Below are positions 43,859 through 53,168 of a stretch of 64,000 nt of DNA, piece after piece. The stretch covers positions 5,586,204 through 5,650,203 of the forward strand of contig NZ_JHEG04000001.1 in the NCBI RefSeq assembly GCF_000760695.4. The letters are read 5' to 3'. This DNA comes from Tolypothrix bouteillei VB521301 (GTDB lineage Bacteria > Cyanobacteriota > Cyanobacteriia > Cyanobacteriales > Nostocaceae). A program made the translations under genes and the position numbers. The notes beneath the pieces were generated by a model, which did no database searches, was not told where the DNA came from, and was given only the letters and a program-made list of their open reading frames with translations. Numbering within the stretch: position 1 is the stretch's first letter; each line of letters starts with the position of its first letter.

Positions 43859-45673
43859 TTAGCTTTCCCTATCCAAACGCAGAACAGCCATAAAAGCTTC
43901 CTGAGGGACATCCACCGTACCCACCGACTTCATGCGCTTTTTACCTTTTGCCTGTTTCTGCAAGAGTTTCTTCTTACGGCTGATATCACCGCCATAGCAC
44001 TTAGCAAGAACGTCTTTGCGTAATGCTGGAATATGTTCGCTGGCAATTACCTTACTTCCAATAGACGCTTGAATGGGGACTTTAAATTGATGGCGGGGAA
44101 TGAGTTCTTTAAGTTTTTCCGCCATCGATCGCCCAACACCGTAAGCTTTATCGCGGTGAACGATCATTGCTAAGGAATCAACTGGGTCACCATTAATGAG
44201 AATATCTAACCTGACTAAGGGATTTTCTCGGTAACCAATCAATTGATATTCCATACTCGCATAACCCCGAGAGCGAGACTTCATTTGGTCAAAAAAGTCG
44301 GTAACCACTTCCGCTAAAGGTAGCTCGTATGTTAGTGTAGTACGCCCTTGGGTGAGGTATTTCATATCCTTAAATACACCACGCCGATTTTGCGCCAACT
44401 CCATCAAAGTCCCAACGTAAGTTTCCGGCGTAATCATGTCTACCTGAACGTAGGGTTCCTCAATTTTTTCCCGTTCGTTAGGTGAGGGTAAGTGGCTGGG
44501 GTTATCAACATAAATTTCCTCGCCTTTAACGGTTGTCACCTTGTACACGACTGACGGCGCAGTAATAATAAGATCCAAGTCGTACTCTCGTTCCAAGCGT
44601 TCTTGGACAATCTCCATATGGAGCAAACCCAAGAAGCCGCAACGGAAACCAAAACCCATCGCACTTGAGGTTTCCGGTTCAAAATGCAATGCAGCGTCAT
44701 TGAGTTTGAGTTTGTCCAATGCTTCGCGCAAATCCTCAAATTGGTCAGCATCAATGGGGAACATTCCACAGAAGACCATTGGGTTTGCTTCTGTATAACC
44801 GGGTAATGGTTCAGTCGCTTTGGCTCCAGAGAGGGTCACAGTATCACCTACCCGTGCATCTGCTACAGCTTTGATTGCTGCTGATAGGTAGCCCACTTCT
44901 CCGGCGTGTAATTCATCGACTTGCTTTTGAGTGGGAGAAAGGACTCCAACCTCATCAATTTCGTATTCTTTACCAGATGCCATGAGGTAGATGCGATCGC
45001 CTTTCTTTAACTTACCGTCCATGACCCGGAAATAAACAATTACGCCCCGGTAACTATCATAATAGCTATCAAAAATCAATGCTCTGAGACGCTCATCAAC
45101 CGTATTTTGCGGTGATGGTATCCGCTCAACAATTGCTTCTAAAATGTCATCAACGCCAATGCCTTCCTTCGCAGAAGCCAAAATTGCACCACTGCAATCC
45201 AAACCAATAATCTCTTCAATTTCCTTAATCACTCGGTCTGGTTCTGCCCCTGGCAAATCAATTTTATTCAGCACTGGTATAATTTCCAAATTATGCTCTA
45301 GAGCCAAATAAACGTTTGCCAAGGTTTGAGCTTCGACACCTTGAGAAGCATCTACAACAAGCAGTGCGCCTTCACAAGCAGCAAGACTGCGAGATACCTC
45401 ATAGGAAAAGTCTACGTGTCCCGGAGTATCAATAAGATTCAGGACATACGTCTGACCATCTTTTGCTTTATAATTCATTCGGGCAGCTTGCAGCTTAATG
45501 GTAATGCCGCGCTCCCGTTCAAGATCCATGTTATCGAGAAACTGTTCTTTCATTTCTCGCTGCTCCACAGTACCAGTCACTTGTAACAAGCGATCGGCGA
45601 GGGTAGATTTTCCGTGGTCTATATGAGCAATAATACAGAAATTGCGAATGCGAGATGCGGGAACGTCAGTCAT
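43859..45673 (-). CDS. lepA: Elongation factor 4 (LepA)
   Basis: Ribosome-associated translational GTPase. From ATG 45673 the protein is 604 aa (family about 600), starting [25 protein letters not shown] with P-loop [10 protein letters not shown] further 34 upstream codons are open but unlike the family. G-domain motifs DTPGHVDF and NKIDLPGA; switch I lies in [11 protein letters not shown]. The domains II, III and V follow, then the LepA-specific C-terminal domain ([42 protein letters not shown]). Core gene, no anomaly. Confidence 0.97.
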   Translation of the reverse strand: MTDVPASRIRNFCIIAHIDHGKSTLADRLLQVTGTVEQREMKEQFLDNMDLERERGITIKLQAARMNYKAKDGQTYVLNLIDTPGHVDFSYEVSRSLAACEGALLVVDASQGVEAQTLANVYLALEHNLEIIPVLNKIDLPGAEPDRVIKEIEEIIGLDCSGAILASAKEGIGVDDILEAIVERIPSPQNTVDERLRALIFDSYYDSYRGVIVYFRVMDGKLKKGDRIYLMASGKEYEIDEVGVLSPTQKQVDELHAGEVGYLSAAIKAVADARVGDTVTLSGAKATEPLPGYTEANPMVFCGMFPIDADQFEDLREALDKLKLNDAALHFEPETSSAMGFGFRCGFLGLLHMEIVQERLEREYDLDLIITAPSVVYKVTTVKGEEIYVDNPSHLPSPNEREKIEEPYVQVDMITPETYVGTLMELAQNRRGVFKDMKYLTQGRTTLTYELPLAEVVTDFFDQMKSRSRGYASMEYQLIGYRENPLVRLDILINGDPVDSLAMIVHRDKAYGVGRSMAEKLKELIPRHQFKVPIQASIGSKVIASEHIPALRKDVLAKCYGGDISRKKKLLQKQAKGKKRMKSVGTVDVPQEAFMAVLRLDRES

Positions 45674-45954
45674 ATACTTCTTTGCTTTAGAGGCAACAAG
45701 GAATAAAAGAGCAATATACTTTAACGTATTGTAATGCTTTCTTTGCTTCGACGGGGAGTAGGCAGTGACCGACAACCATTAGCCATTAGCCAGTCTTCCA
45801 TTAGCTTTTTATAGTATTAACCAATTAGAGGCGTACAATAAACAACAAGTGCAATCTACAGACTACAAAGAGCGAGAAGCACTTGCGATTCGCTCTAAAG
45901 TATGAAGAGAGCCACTTTACAAGCCGAGTGAAAAGATCGAGAGTACATCTTCCT

Positions 45955-46191
45955 ATGAATATGAAAGAGAAATCTGCCGATACGGAACAAAGAGGAGCCG
46001 ATAAGGTAGAAATAGCAATTCGCCTGGACTCTGAGTTACTAGAGCAAATTCAGCATTTAACCAACGACCCTAGTAAAGTGATTGAAGTGGCAATTCGCCA
46101 ATGGCTGAGGGGTGACACGCCAAGAGATGATGAACTCACACGCACGCCTGTACGCAAACCCTTACCCCCTCGAGGTGAGTGGAATGACTGA
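45955..46191 (+). CDS. Small ribbon-helix-helix-like protein
   Basis: 78 aa from ATG 45955 (MNMKEKSADT); an upstream in-frame ATG at 45883 is less likely because the extension is unlike a protein start. The core KVEIAIRLDSELLEQIQHL, then SKVIEVAIRQWLRG, fits a strand-helix-helix (CopG/MetJ-like) DNA-binding fold, followed by a basic Pro-rich tail (TRTPVRKPLPPRGEW). No toxin gene is adjacent, so it may be a solitary regulator. Moderate confidence in the fold only. Confidence 0.55.
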   Translation: MNMKEKSADTEQRGADKVEIAIRLDSELLEQIQHLTNDPSKVIEVAIRQWLRGDTPRDDELTRTPVRKPLPPRGEWND

Positions 46192-46369
46192 GATGAAAAA
46201 ACATAGAGAATTTAGAGAAAAATCATAGTGAGAAGGTTAAAAAAATGTAAAATTTTACATACTAAAATTTAGAACAACCTAAAACTAAATCTCAATTATG
46301 CTACAGCTGTAAAAATTTATGCCAAACTTTATGCAGCGACTAGCCAAGATTTATTAGGTTGCCCTTGAT

Positions 46370-48139
46370 ATGTATCCAACTCGAGCCATGAGTATTACTG
46401 CTAACTCTCAAAGGTCAAATATATTGACACAAAATTCGGACACCACTACCAGTAACACTAATGGCTTTTGGGCAAATTTAGGAGCCGAGTTGGTGTATAC
46501 GCAAGAGAGAACGGGACGTTATCTAACTTTTTACTGGCAACACAGCGAAAAAGTTGGGATAAGCCCGGAAACGTTGCTTGATGATTCCAATGCAGAGCAA
46601 GTCTTCGCTCCAAAGGATGAAGTTGCCTATTTGGAAAAGTTGCAGCAGATTTTGACAACTTTGGTACCACAAAAATATCAATGCTGGTTTAGCTACGGTC
46701 AGCAGTTGTTTGAGTTGGAGTTGACCATCAGTCCCATTATGTCTTCTGTGGGCAGTGTCCCAACAACTGTTTTAGTGATGGGACGACTCTTGCAAGAAGT
46801 GACAGCAAGTCAACCGGAAAACTTAACACCTCAAAAACCTGTAGTCTTCAATTCGGTGTTGCGTTCCCATCGCCACCACAAACTAATCAATCAAATTACC
46901 AGAAATATCCGGCGTACATTAGACCTCGATATTATTTGGCAGCAAACAGTGGATAGTTTGGGGAAAGCGTTACAACTAGAACGTTGTATTATTTGCCCGT
47001 ATCACGCGTCTAGCACTAAGGTACAGATAACAGCAGAATACCACCAGTCAACTAGAGGTTCGATGCTGGGCTTGGAAATAGATTTTGATTCTGAGTCTGG
47101 CTTTGCGCGGGCAATTTCAACTTTGCAACCAATTTTGATAGAATCGCCCGAACATCCTCAACTAAAGCAGCAAAAAATGCTGGTGATTGCTACGTGTTAT
47201 CAGGATCAACCCAATGGGTTAATTGCTGCAGTTCTTCGCGATTCATGTTGTCTGCTCACAGCAGACGATCTTGAACTGGCAAAGGATGTTGCCGATCAAC
47301 TTGGGACGGCGATCGCTCACGCAACTTTATACAAAGAATTAGAAGCAGCACGTCAGGAAGCAGAACAAGCGACTCGCCGCATTCGAGATTTCCTTGCCAA
47401 TGTCACTCATGAATTGCGAACGCCGCTCAACGGTATTATTGGCTTCTTAAAACTGATTTTAGAGGGTATGGCAGATGACCCCGAAGAACAGAAGCAGTTT
47501 CTCCAAGAAGCACACAAATCCTCATTATATTTACTTGATATTATTAATGATATTTTAGATATTGCCAAAATCGAAGCAGGCAAAATGGAATTGGAACTGC
47601 GTTCGGTGACTTTAGATGAATTATTTAGTGATGTAGAAAATTTTATGCGCCCTCAAGCAGAGGGGAGAAATCTCAGTTTCCGAATGCAAAGACCAGCCAC
47701 GTCAGATGAAATTATTGTCCAAGGGGATTACCAGCGCTTAAAGCAGGTCATGTTAAATTTAATTGGAAATGCTATTAAATTTACCCACGAAGGGGGTATC
47801 ACAGTCAGCGCTGATGTTGTTCGTAAAAAAGTCACTTTCCAAGACCGACAGTTACCCGGTATGGTGCGCGTGCGTGTAGCAGATACGGGTATTGGAGTAT
47901 CCTTAGATAAACAAGACAAACTGTTCCACTTGTTCAGCCAGGTCGATGGTTCTCGTACCCGTCAGTATGGAGGTACGGGTTTGGGGCTGGCGATCTCTCA
48001 AAAGCTTGTTGAGGCGATGGGGGGTGAAGTCAATTTTTACAGCCTGGGTGAAGGGCTTGGCTCAACAGTCACCTTTACAGTTCCGCTATATCAGCAACCG
48101 CTCATAATTTCCACCTCGGATGGCGACCCGCAAGATTAG
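46370..48139 (+). CDS. Sensor histidine kinase (PAS-like, GAF, HisKA, HATPase)
   Basis: 589 aa, soluble. Residues about 30-145 are a PAS-like region (ERTGRYLTFYWQHSEKVGIS). Residues about 195-325 are a GAF domain (LDLDIIWQQTVDSLGKALQ, GFARAISTLQPILIESPE). A short coiled coil leads to HisKA with the phospho-His in NVTHELRTPLNGIIGFL (about His346). HATPase_c (about 460-580) has N-box LMLNLIGNAIKFT, G1 DTGIGVS and GGTGLGLAIS. No receiver domain or cognate regulator is adjacent, so the signal and partner are unknown. ATG 46370 or 46388 may start it. Confidence 0.9.
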   Translation: MYPTRAMSITANSQRSNILTQNSDTTTSNTNGFWANLGAELVYTQERTGRYLTFYWQHSEKVGISPETLLDDSNAEQVFAPKDEVAYLEKLQQILTTLVPQKYQCWFSYGQQLFELELTISPIMSSVGSVPTTVLVMGRLLQEVTASQPENLTPQKPVVFNSVLRSHRHHKLINQITRNIRRTLDLDIIWQQTVDSLGKALQLERCIICPYHASSTKVQITAEYHQSTRGSMLGLEIDFDSESGFARAISTLQPILIESPEHPQLKQQKMLVIATCYQDQPNGLIAAVLRDSCCLLTADDLELAKDVADQLGTAIAHATLYKELEAARQEAEQATRRIRDFLANVTHELRTPLNGIIGFLKLILEGMADDPEEQKQFLQEAHKSSLYLLDIINDILDIAKIEAGKMELELRSVTLDELFSDVENFMRPQAEGRNLSFRMQRPATSDEIIVQGDYQRLKQVMLNLIGNAIKFTHEGGITVSADVVRKKVTFQDRQLPGMVRVRVADTGIGVSLDKQDKLFHLFSQVDGSRTRQYGGTGLGLAISQKLVEAMGGEVNFYSLGEGLGSTVTFTVPLYQQPLIISTSDGDPQD

Positions 48140-48501
48140 GAATTTTAGATTTTGCGGGAAGTTGTCAGGAGCGTTTCCCTCAGGAGCCAACTTTTATTCA
48201 ATAAGTTGTCTTTTAAGGTAGCCTAATATGGCGGCTCGCACGTAGATTAAAGAATTACGCTCAAACGCGCTTCTAATGGAACGAACTTAACACCGGGCGT
48301 TAGGTCTGTACAGCTTTACCCACTCGTTGGTAGTTTTGTCCGAACTTTTAGAAGCGGTAAAGCTCTAATAAAATCTAGTAAGATTGTCCTAGTAGCAGTA
48401 GTAAAAATGAAAAATAAGGAGTGAGTTTGTCGTAGCAGCTTCCTAGCACCGTTACAATCAAATAGCCGGCTCCCTATTTTTAAGTTACGAGGTTTAAAAC
48501 T
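48140..48501. other. Histidine kinase-nfu spacer with two inverted repeats
   Basis: 362 bp, no gene. Two structures stand out: a 15-bp imperfect palindrome TAACACCGGGCGTTA (48288-48302), and the perfect 9-bp pair AGCTTTACC (48312-48320) / GGTAAAGCT (48356-48364) with 35 nt between. They lie 140-215 nt before nfu and could be an operator and a leader structure. Confidence 0.4.
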
Positions 48502-48732
48502 ATGGAACTCACAGTTGACAATGTTGAAACAGTTTTAGATGAAATGCGTCCCTACCTCATATCTGATGGCGGTAACGTGGAACTTGTAGAACTTGATGGT
48601 CCCGTTGTCAAACTGCGGTTACAAGGTGCTTGTGGTTCTTGTCCTAGTTCTACCATGACTCTCAGAATGGGTATTGAGCGTCGCCTTCGGGAAATGATTC
48701 CAGAAATTGCAGAAGTGGAACAAGTGATATAG
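48502..48732 (+). CDS. nfu: NifU-like (Nfu) Fe-S cluster scaffold
   Basis: 76 aa, a single NifU C-terminal domain that assembles and delivers Fe-S clusters, in cyanobacteria notably to photosystem I-type targets. Motifs are [20 protein letters not shown] and the cluster-binding CGSC in [20 protein letters not shown]. The C-terminus EIAEVEQVI is typical. Length matches CnfU/NfuA-type single-domain proteins of cyanobacteria. AAGTTACGAGG precedes the start. Confidence 0.95.
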   Translation: MELTVDNVETVLDEMRPYLISDGGNVELVELDGPVVKLRLQGACGSCPSSTMTLRMGIERRLREMIPEIAEVEQVI

Positions 48733-48892
48733 TGACTGGGGATTGGAGATTGGCGACTGGGAAGGATTGGTTATTGATTGTCATAAGAGCTGGATGGGTT
48801 GACTTAAATGTGTCGTGACCTATGTAGTAGGCTAATGAGTTAGAACCCCATATTGCTAATAACAATTCCCCATTCCCAATCCTCAATCACCT

Positions 48893-51127
48893 ATGTCTCA
48901 TCCCCTTTACGTCGCTTTTATTTGGCATCAACACCAGCCGCTGTATAAATCTCCTGACAGCGGCGTTTCGCTATCAAATTCCCAACAATATCGTTTGCCT
49001 TGGGTGCGTTTGCACGGTACTAAGGATTACTTGGATTTAATTCTGATTTTGGAACGCTATCCCAAGTTGCACCAGACGGTGAATTTGGTGCCATCTCTGA
49101 TTTTGCAACTGGAAGATTACGTTGCTGGCACTGCTTTTGACCCTTATTTGGAAGTGAGTTTGACACCAGTTGAACAACTCACTGACACACAACGAGATTT
49201 TATTATACAACACTTTTTTGATGCCAATCACCACCATTTGATCGACCCACATCCCCGCTATGCCGAGTTGTACTATCAACGACAGAATAAAGGACAATCT
49301 TGGTGTTTTGCTAATTGGGAATTGCAGGATTACAGCGATTTGTTAGCTTGGCACAATTTAGCGTGGATAGATCCTCTGTTTTGGGACGATCCGGAGATTG
49401 CGGCTTGGTTGAAGCGAGGTAAGAATTTTACTCTGGGCGATCGCCAGCGAATTTACTCCAAACAGAGAGAAATTCTCAGGAGAATTGTCCCTACTCACCG
49501 GAAAATGCAGGAAACGGGTCAGTTGGAAGTCACAACATCGCCCTACACTCATCCTATCTTACCCTTGCTAGCTGATACCAACTCCGGACGTGTAGCGGTG
49601 CCTAATATGACACTACCAGAGGCTCGGTTTCAGTGGGCGGAAGATATTCCCCGGCATTTGCAAAAAGCGTGGGATTTGTACGTTGACAGATTTGGGCAGG
49701 CACCGCGTGGTTTGTGGCCCTCAGAACAGTCAGTGAGCCCGGAAATCTTACCGTATATTATTAATCAAGGTTTTAAGTGGATTTGCTCAGATGAAGCTGT
49801 TTTGGGATGGACCCTAAAACACTTTTTCCATCGCGATGGAGCAGGTAATGTTAAAGAACCAGAATTGCTGTACCAACCATATCGCTTGCAAACTCCAGTG
49901 GGGGATTTGGCGATCGTGTTTCGAGATCACAGATTATCAGATTTAATTGGCTTTACCTATGGTGCAATGTCTCCCAAACAAGCAGCAGCAGATTTGGTAG
50001 GGCATTTACAAGCGATTGCGCGGATGCAAAGAGAAAAACAACCAGAACAACCTTGGTTGGTTACCATTGCTCTAGATGGTGAAAATTGCTGGGAATTTTA
50101 TCCTGAAGATGGCAAACCCTTCTTAGAAGCTCTGTACCAGAATTTTACAGACGAACCACACCTAAAACTGGTCACTGTCTCAGAATTTATCGAAAAGTTT
50201 CCCCCAAGAGCAACCATACCAGGAGAAAAACTGCACAGTGGTTCTTGGGTTGATGGTAGCTTTACGACTTGGATTGGCGATCCTGCGAAAAACCGTGCTT
50301 GGGATTACTTAACACACGCTAGGCTAACATTAGCCAGTCACCCAGAAGCAACAGAAGAAAATAATCCCGAAGCATGGGAAGCTTTGTACGCAGCAGAAGG
50401 TTCTGACTGGTTTTGGTGGTTTGGTGTAGGGCATTCTTCAAATCACGATGCTATTTTCGATCGCCTGTTTCGAGAGCATTTGTATGGCATATACAAAGCT
50501 TTAAATGAACCCATCCCCTCATATCTTCGTCAACCAGTAGAAAACCACGAAGCACTATCAGATCGCCGACCGGAAAGTTTTATCCATCCCGTCATTGATG
50601 GTAAAGGTGATGAGCAAGACTGGGACAAAGCCGGACGTATCGAAATCGGTGGAGCAAGGGGTACAATGCACAGCAGCAGCCCCATTCAACGACTTTGGTA
50701 TGGAGTAGATCACCTCAATTTTTATTTACGGGTAGACTTTAAAACAGGTGTAAAACCAGGGCAAGATTTGCCACCGGAATTGAATTTACTGTGGTTTTAT
50801 CCAGACCAACCCATGAATAACAGCCCAGTTCCCCTAGCTGAAGTTCCCGATATTGCACCAGTGAACTACCTGTTCCACCATCATTTGGGAATTAATTTGC
50901 TGACCCAGTCAACTTATTTTCGCGAAGCAGGAGAACACTATCAATGGCATCCCCGCTTCAGTCGAGCGCAAGTTGCTCTAAACAATTGTTTGGAGATAGC
51001 AGTGCCTTGGGCAGATTTGCAAATTCCACCAGATTATGCCTTGCGCTTGGTGTTGGTTCTTGCGGATGAAGGGAGTTACTGCGCCTACTTTCCAGAGAAT
51101 GCTTTGATTCCCATTGAAGTACCTTAG
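48893..51127 (+). CDS. Glycoside hydrolase family 57 (amylase/glucanotransferase type)
   Basis: 744 aa. GH57 (beta/alpha)7 barrel acting on alpha-glucans such as glycogen. Conserved regions are FIWHQHQPLY (His12-Pro16), FFDANHHHLIDPHPRYAEL, GLWPSEQSVSPEI with the candidate nucleophile Glu (about residue 278), KWICSDEAVLGW and TIALDGENCWEFYPEDG with the acid Asp (about 392). The last 145 residues form a separate beta-rich domain (LWYGVDHLNFYLRVDF). Probably cytoplasmic glycogen metabolism; exact specificity cannot be told from the sequence. Confidence 0.92.
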   Translation: MSHPLYVAFIWHQHQPLYKSPDSGVSLSNSQQYRLPWVRLHGTKDYLDLILILERYPKLHQTVNLVPSLILQLEDYVAGTAFDPYLEVSLTPVEQLTDTQRDFIIQHFFDANHHHLIDPHPRYAELYYQRQNKGQSWCFANWELQDYSDLLAWHNLAWIDPLFWDDPEIAAWLKRGKNFTLGDRQRIYSKQREILRRIVPTHRKMQETGQLEVTTSPYTHPILPLLADTNSGRVAVPNMTLPEARFQWAEDIPRHLQKAWDLYVDRFGQAPRGLWPSEQSVSPEILPYIINQGFKWICSDEAVLGWTLKHFFHRDGAGNVKEPELLYQPYRLQTPVGDLAIVFRDHRLSDLIGFTYGAMSPKQAAADLVGHLQAIARMQREKQPEQPWLVTIALDGENCWEFYPEDGKPFLEALYQNFTDEPHLKLVTVSEFIEKFPPRATIPGEKLHSGSWVDGSFTTWIGDPAKNRAWDYLTHARLTLASHPEATEENNPEAWEALYAAEGSDWFWWFGVGHSSNHDAIFDRLFREHLYGIYKALNEPIPSYLRQPVENHEALSDRRPESFIHPVIDGKGDEQDWDKAGRIEIGGARGTMHSSSPIQRLWYGVDHLNFYLRVDFKTGVKPGQDLPPELNLLWFYPDQPMNNSPVPLAEVPDIAPVNYLFHHHLGINLLTQSTYFREAGEHYQWHPRFSRAQVALNNCLEIAVPWADLQIPPDYALRLVLVLADEGSYCAYFPENALIPIEVP

Positions 51128-51157
51128 AGGTTATCAAGAAACGCCTCCTCTCCCTCG

Positions 51158-51178
51158 TTCCCAGGCTCCGCCTGGGAA
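51158..51178. terminator. GC-rich hairpin between convergent genes
   Basis: TTCCCAGGC (51158-51166) pairs with GCCTGGGAA (51170-51178) over a 3-nt loop, between the ends of GH57 and the FMN reductase. This palindrome recurs widely in bacterial intergenic space as a REP-like unit. Here it could terminate both convergent transcripts. Confidence 0.55.
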
Positions 51179-51200
51179 TGCCTTCTGTTCCTGTATTCAG

Positions 51201-51779
51201 TCAATTGAGTTTGAATAATATATTGGCTACGTTTTCACCTAATTTTTCAATAGATTCCTGTTGTTTGGAGTCTTTTAAATTGCCATCAACATCAAACGCT
51301 TCGTAAGCTTTAGGTAAAGCAACTTGATCCGGAAGTACCAAGACTTTGATATTTCCCAAGATAGCTCGCAGGTGTACCAATCCCCGCAGTCCACCGAGTC
51401 CACCTGGCGAAGCACTCATAATAGCAGCCACCTTTCCTGCAAATGCAGCTAATGGAGCTTCATCAGGCGAAGGACGAGATACCCAGTCAATGGCATTTTT
51501 TAAAACTGCTGTTAAAGAACTGTTGTATTCCGGTGAAGCAATCAATAGTCCTTGATGAGAAATGAACAAATCCTTCAATGTTCTGGCATTTGCTGGTAAA
51601 CCTTCTTGAGCTTCCAAATCCTCATCAAAAAGAGGTAGTGGCAAGTCGCGTAAATCAATGTAAGTTACCTCTGCACCTGCTGCTCTAGCACCAGTCGCCG
51701 CAATTTTTACAAGTTTTTTATTGTAAGAATCAGTGCGGGTACTTCCAGCAAAAGCCAGTATTTTCGGTGTATATGCCAT
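51201..51779 (-). CDS. NADPH-dependent FMN reductase family flavoprotein
   Basis: 192 aa flavodoxin-like fold. FMN-binding loop GSTRTDSYNKKLVKIAA at the N-terminus, LRDLPLPLFDEDLE, SPEYNSSLTAVLKNAIDW (isoalloxazine contact) and AIMSASPGGLGGLRGL. This is the SsuE/ChrR/AzoR-like group that reduces FMN, quinones, azo compounds or chromate. It is a lone gene convergent with GH57, so its physiological substrate is undefined. Confidence 0.9.
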   Translation of the reverse strand: MAYTPKILAFAGSTRTDSYNKKLVKIAATGARAAGAEVTYIDLRDLPLPLFDEDLEAQEGLPANARTLKDLFISHQGLLIASPEYNSSLTAVLKNAIDWVSRPSPDEAPLAAFAGKVAAIMSASPGGLGGLRGLVHLRAILGNIKVLVLPDQVALPKAYEAFDVDGNLKDSKQQESIEKLGENVANILFKLN

Positions 51780-51898
51780 AGCTACTGGTTATCTTGATTT
51801 CAATGAGAGTGGTTGGACAGATTGTTCCGATGAGATTATACTCCTAAATTTTACTATTTGTAGAAAAATCTTTTTGACGAATTAGAAAAACGCGTATA

Positions 51899-52987
51899 AT
51901 GAATGTTTTACCTCAACTCCCTTTTAATCTGATGAACGGCTCTTCACCAGAAGTACTTAAGTCCCATGCTGAAATTTTACAACGGACTCAGCTGGGTCAA
52001 CTGTGCGGTACTAAACAGCTATTTCGCGATCGCTACACAATACTGAGGATTTTAGGGAAAGGTGGTTTTGGTGTCACGTTCTTAGCCAGGAATGCAGTGT
52101 TACCAGGACAACCACTCTGTGTGATTAAACAACTTTGTCCAAAAGTTGACAATGTTAAGAGCTGGAAACGTGCCTGCTATCGCTTTGAAAAAGAAGCAAA
52201 AACATTGGCTCAATTAGGAAGTCACTCTCAAATTCCCATGCTTTTAGACTACTTTGAAGTCAGTGGGGAATTTTATTTAGTTCAAGAATATGTTAAAGGT
52301 TTTAATTTAGCACAAGAAGTTCATCGAACTGGTCTATATAGTGAAGAGGCAGTGAAAAAACTTTTGGGAGAATTGCTGCCAGTATTGCGCTACGTACATA
52401 ACAATCATGTCATTCATAGAGATATCAAACCTCATAACTTACTGCGATGCCAAGATGACGGACGTTTAGTGCTTATTGATTTTGGTGCTGTTAAGGAAGA
52501 GTTGGTGTTAAAAGATGGAACACCAACGGATGCACCAGTAAATACCAATTTTATTGGAACGATGGGATTTGCTCCACCAGAGCAACTTTCTTTGCGTCCG
52601 GTTTATGCCAGTGATATTTACGCACTAGGTGTAACTTGTCTTTATCTTTTGACTGAAAAATTACCTCTAGAGTTTGAGTACGACATCAAAACAGGCGAAA
52701 TTCATTGGCAAAAAGAGGTCAATATTAGCGCTTATTTTGCTCAAATTCTAGAGCGAATGCTTAAACTTTCCTTAGAAGAGCGATTCCAATCAGTTGATGA
52801 TGTTATTTGGGCTTTGGAGATGGAAAACCATTTGCCCTCCTTGACTGACTGTTTAACAACTCAAAGATTGGGAGTTAACGATCGCACTACCAGCCAAGAA
52901 CCAGAATACTTGACGCCTACAGAAAAAACTGCAAGAGCGATTCGCGATTGGCAAACAAAGTTAAAAGCAAGAATGGTAAGTGATTAG
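51899..52987 (+). CDS. Serine/threonine protein kinase
   Basis: 362 aa. Kinase domain about 40-310: glycine loop LGKGGFGVTFLA, VAIK-like Lys in LCVIKQL, HRDIKPHNLL (catalytic loop) and LIDFGAVKEE (DFG), then TMGFAPPEQ and ASDIYALGVTC. The remaining 50 residues are a short tail without membrane segment or WD40 repeats. It is the first of three related kinases in 8 kb. The insertion between the Gly loop and Lys (ARNAVLPGQP) is shared with cyanobacterial kinases of this type. Confidence 0.93.
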   Translation: MNVLPQLPFNLMNGSSPEVLKSHAEILQRTQLGQLCGTKQLFRDRYTILRILGKGGFGVTFLARNAVLPGQPLCVIKQLCPKVDNVKSWKRACYRFEKEAKTLAQLGSHSQIPMLLDYFEVSGEFYLVQEYVKGFNLAQEVHRTGLYSEEAVKKLLGELLPVLRYVHNNHVIHRDIKPHNLLRCQDDGRLVLIDFGAVKEELVLKDGTPTDAPVNTNFIGTMGFAPPEQLSLRPVYASDIYALGVTCLYLLTEKLPLEFEYDIKTGEIHWQKEVNISAYFAQILERMLKLSLEERFQSVDDVIWALEMENHLPSLTDCLTTQRLGVNDRTTSQEPEYLTPTEKTARAIRDWQTKLKARMVSD

Positions 52988-53168
52988 TTTAGTAATTAGT
53001 AGTTGCCATTTTTATACCGCTTACTACCAACCAATAACATTTATAAAATGTTATGAGATTCAAATTTTTTTCAACAGAGATTTCGTATAAGATAGAGGAT
53101 AATTAATCCTTATAAAAAATTCAGGGATAATTTAGCATAAATTATTACGCAATCGCGTCCTTTTGGTG

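Noticed and set aside
45674..45775. 34-residue N-terminal extension of LepA
   Set aside because: LepA families start at MTD...[15 protein letters not shown]; the extension is unlike any LepA and runs into the intergenic region.
48140..48501. tRNA or small stable RNA in the nfu leader
   Set aside because: Several stems exist but no cloverleaf or T-loop consensus could be found.
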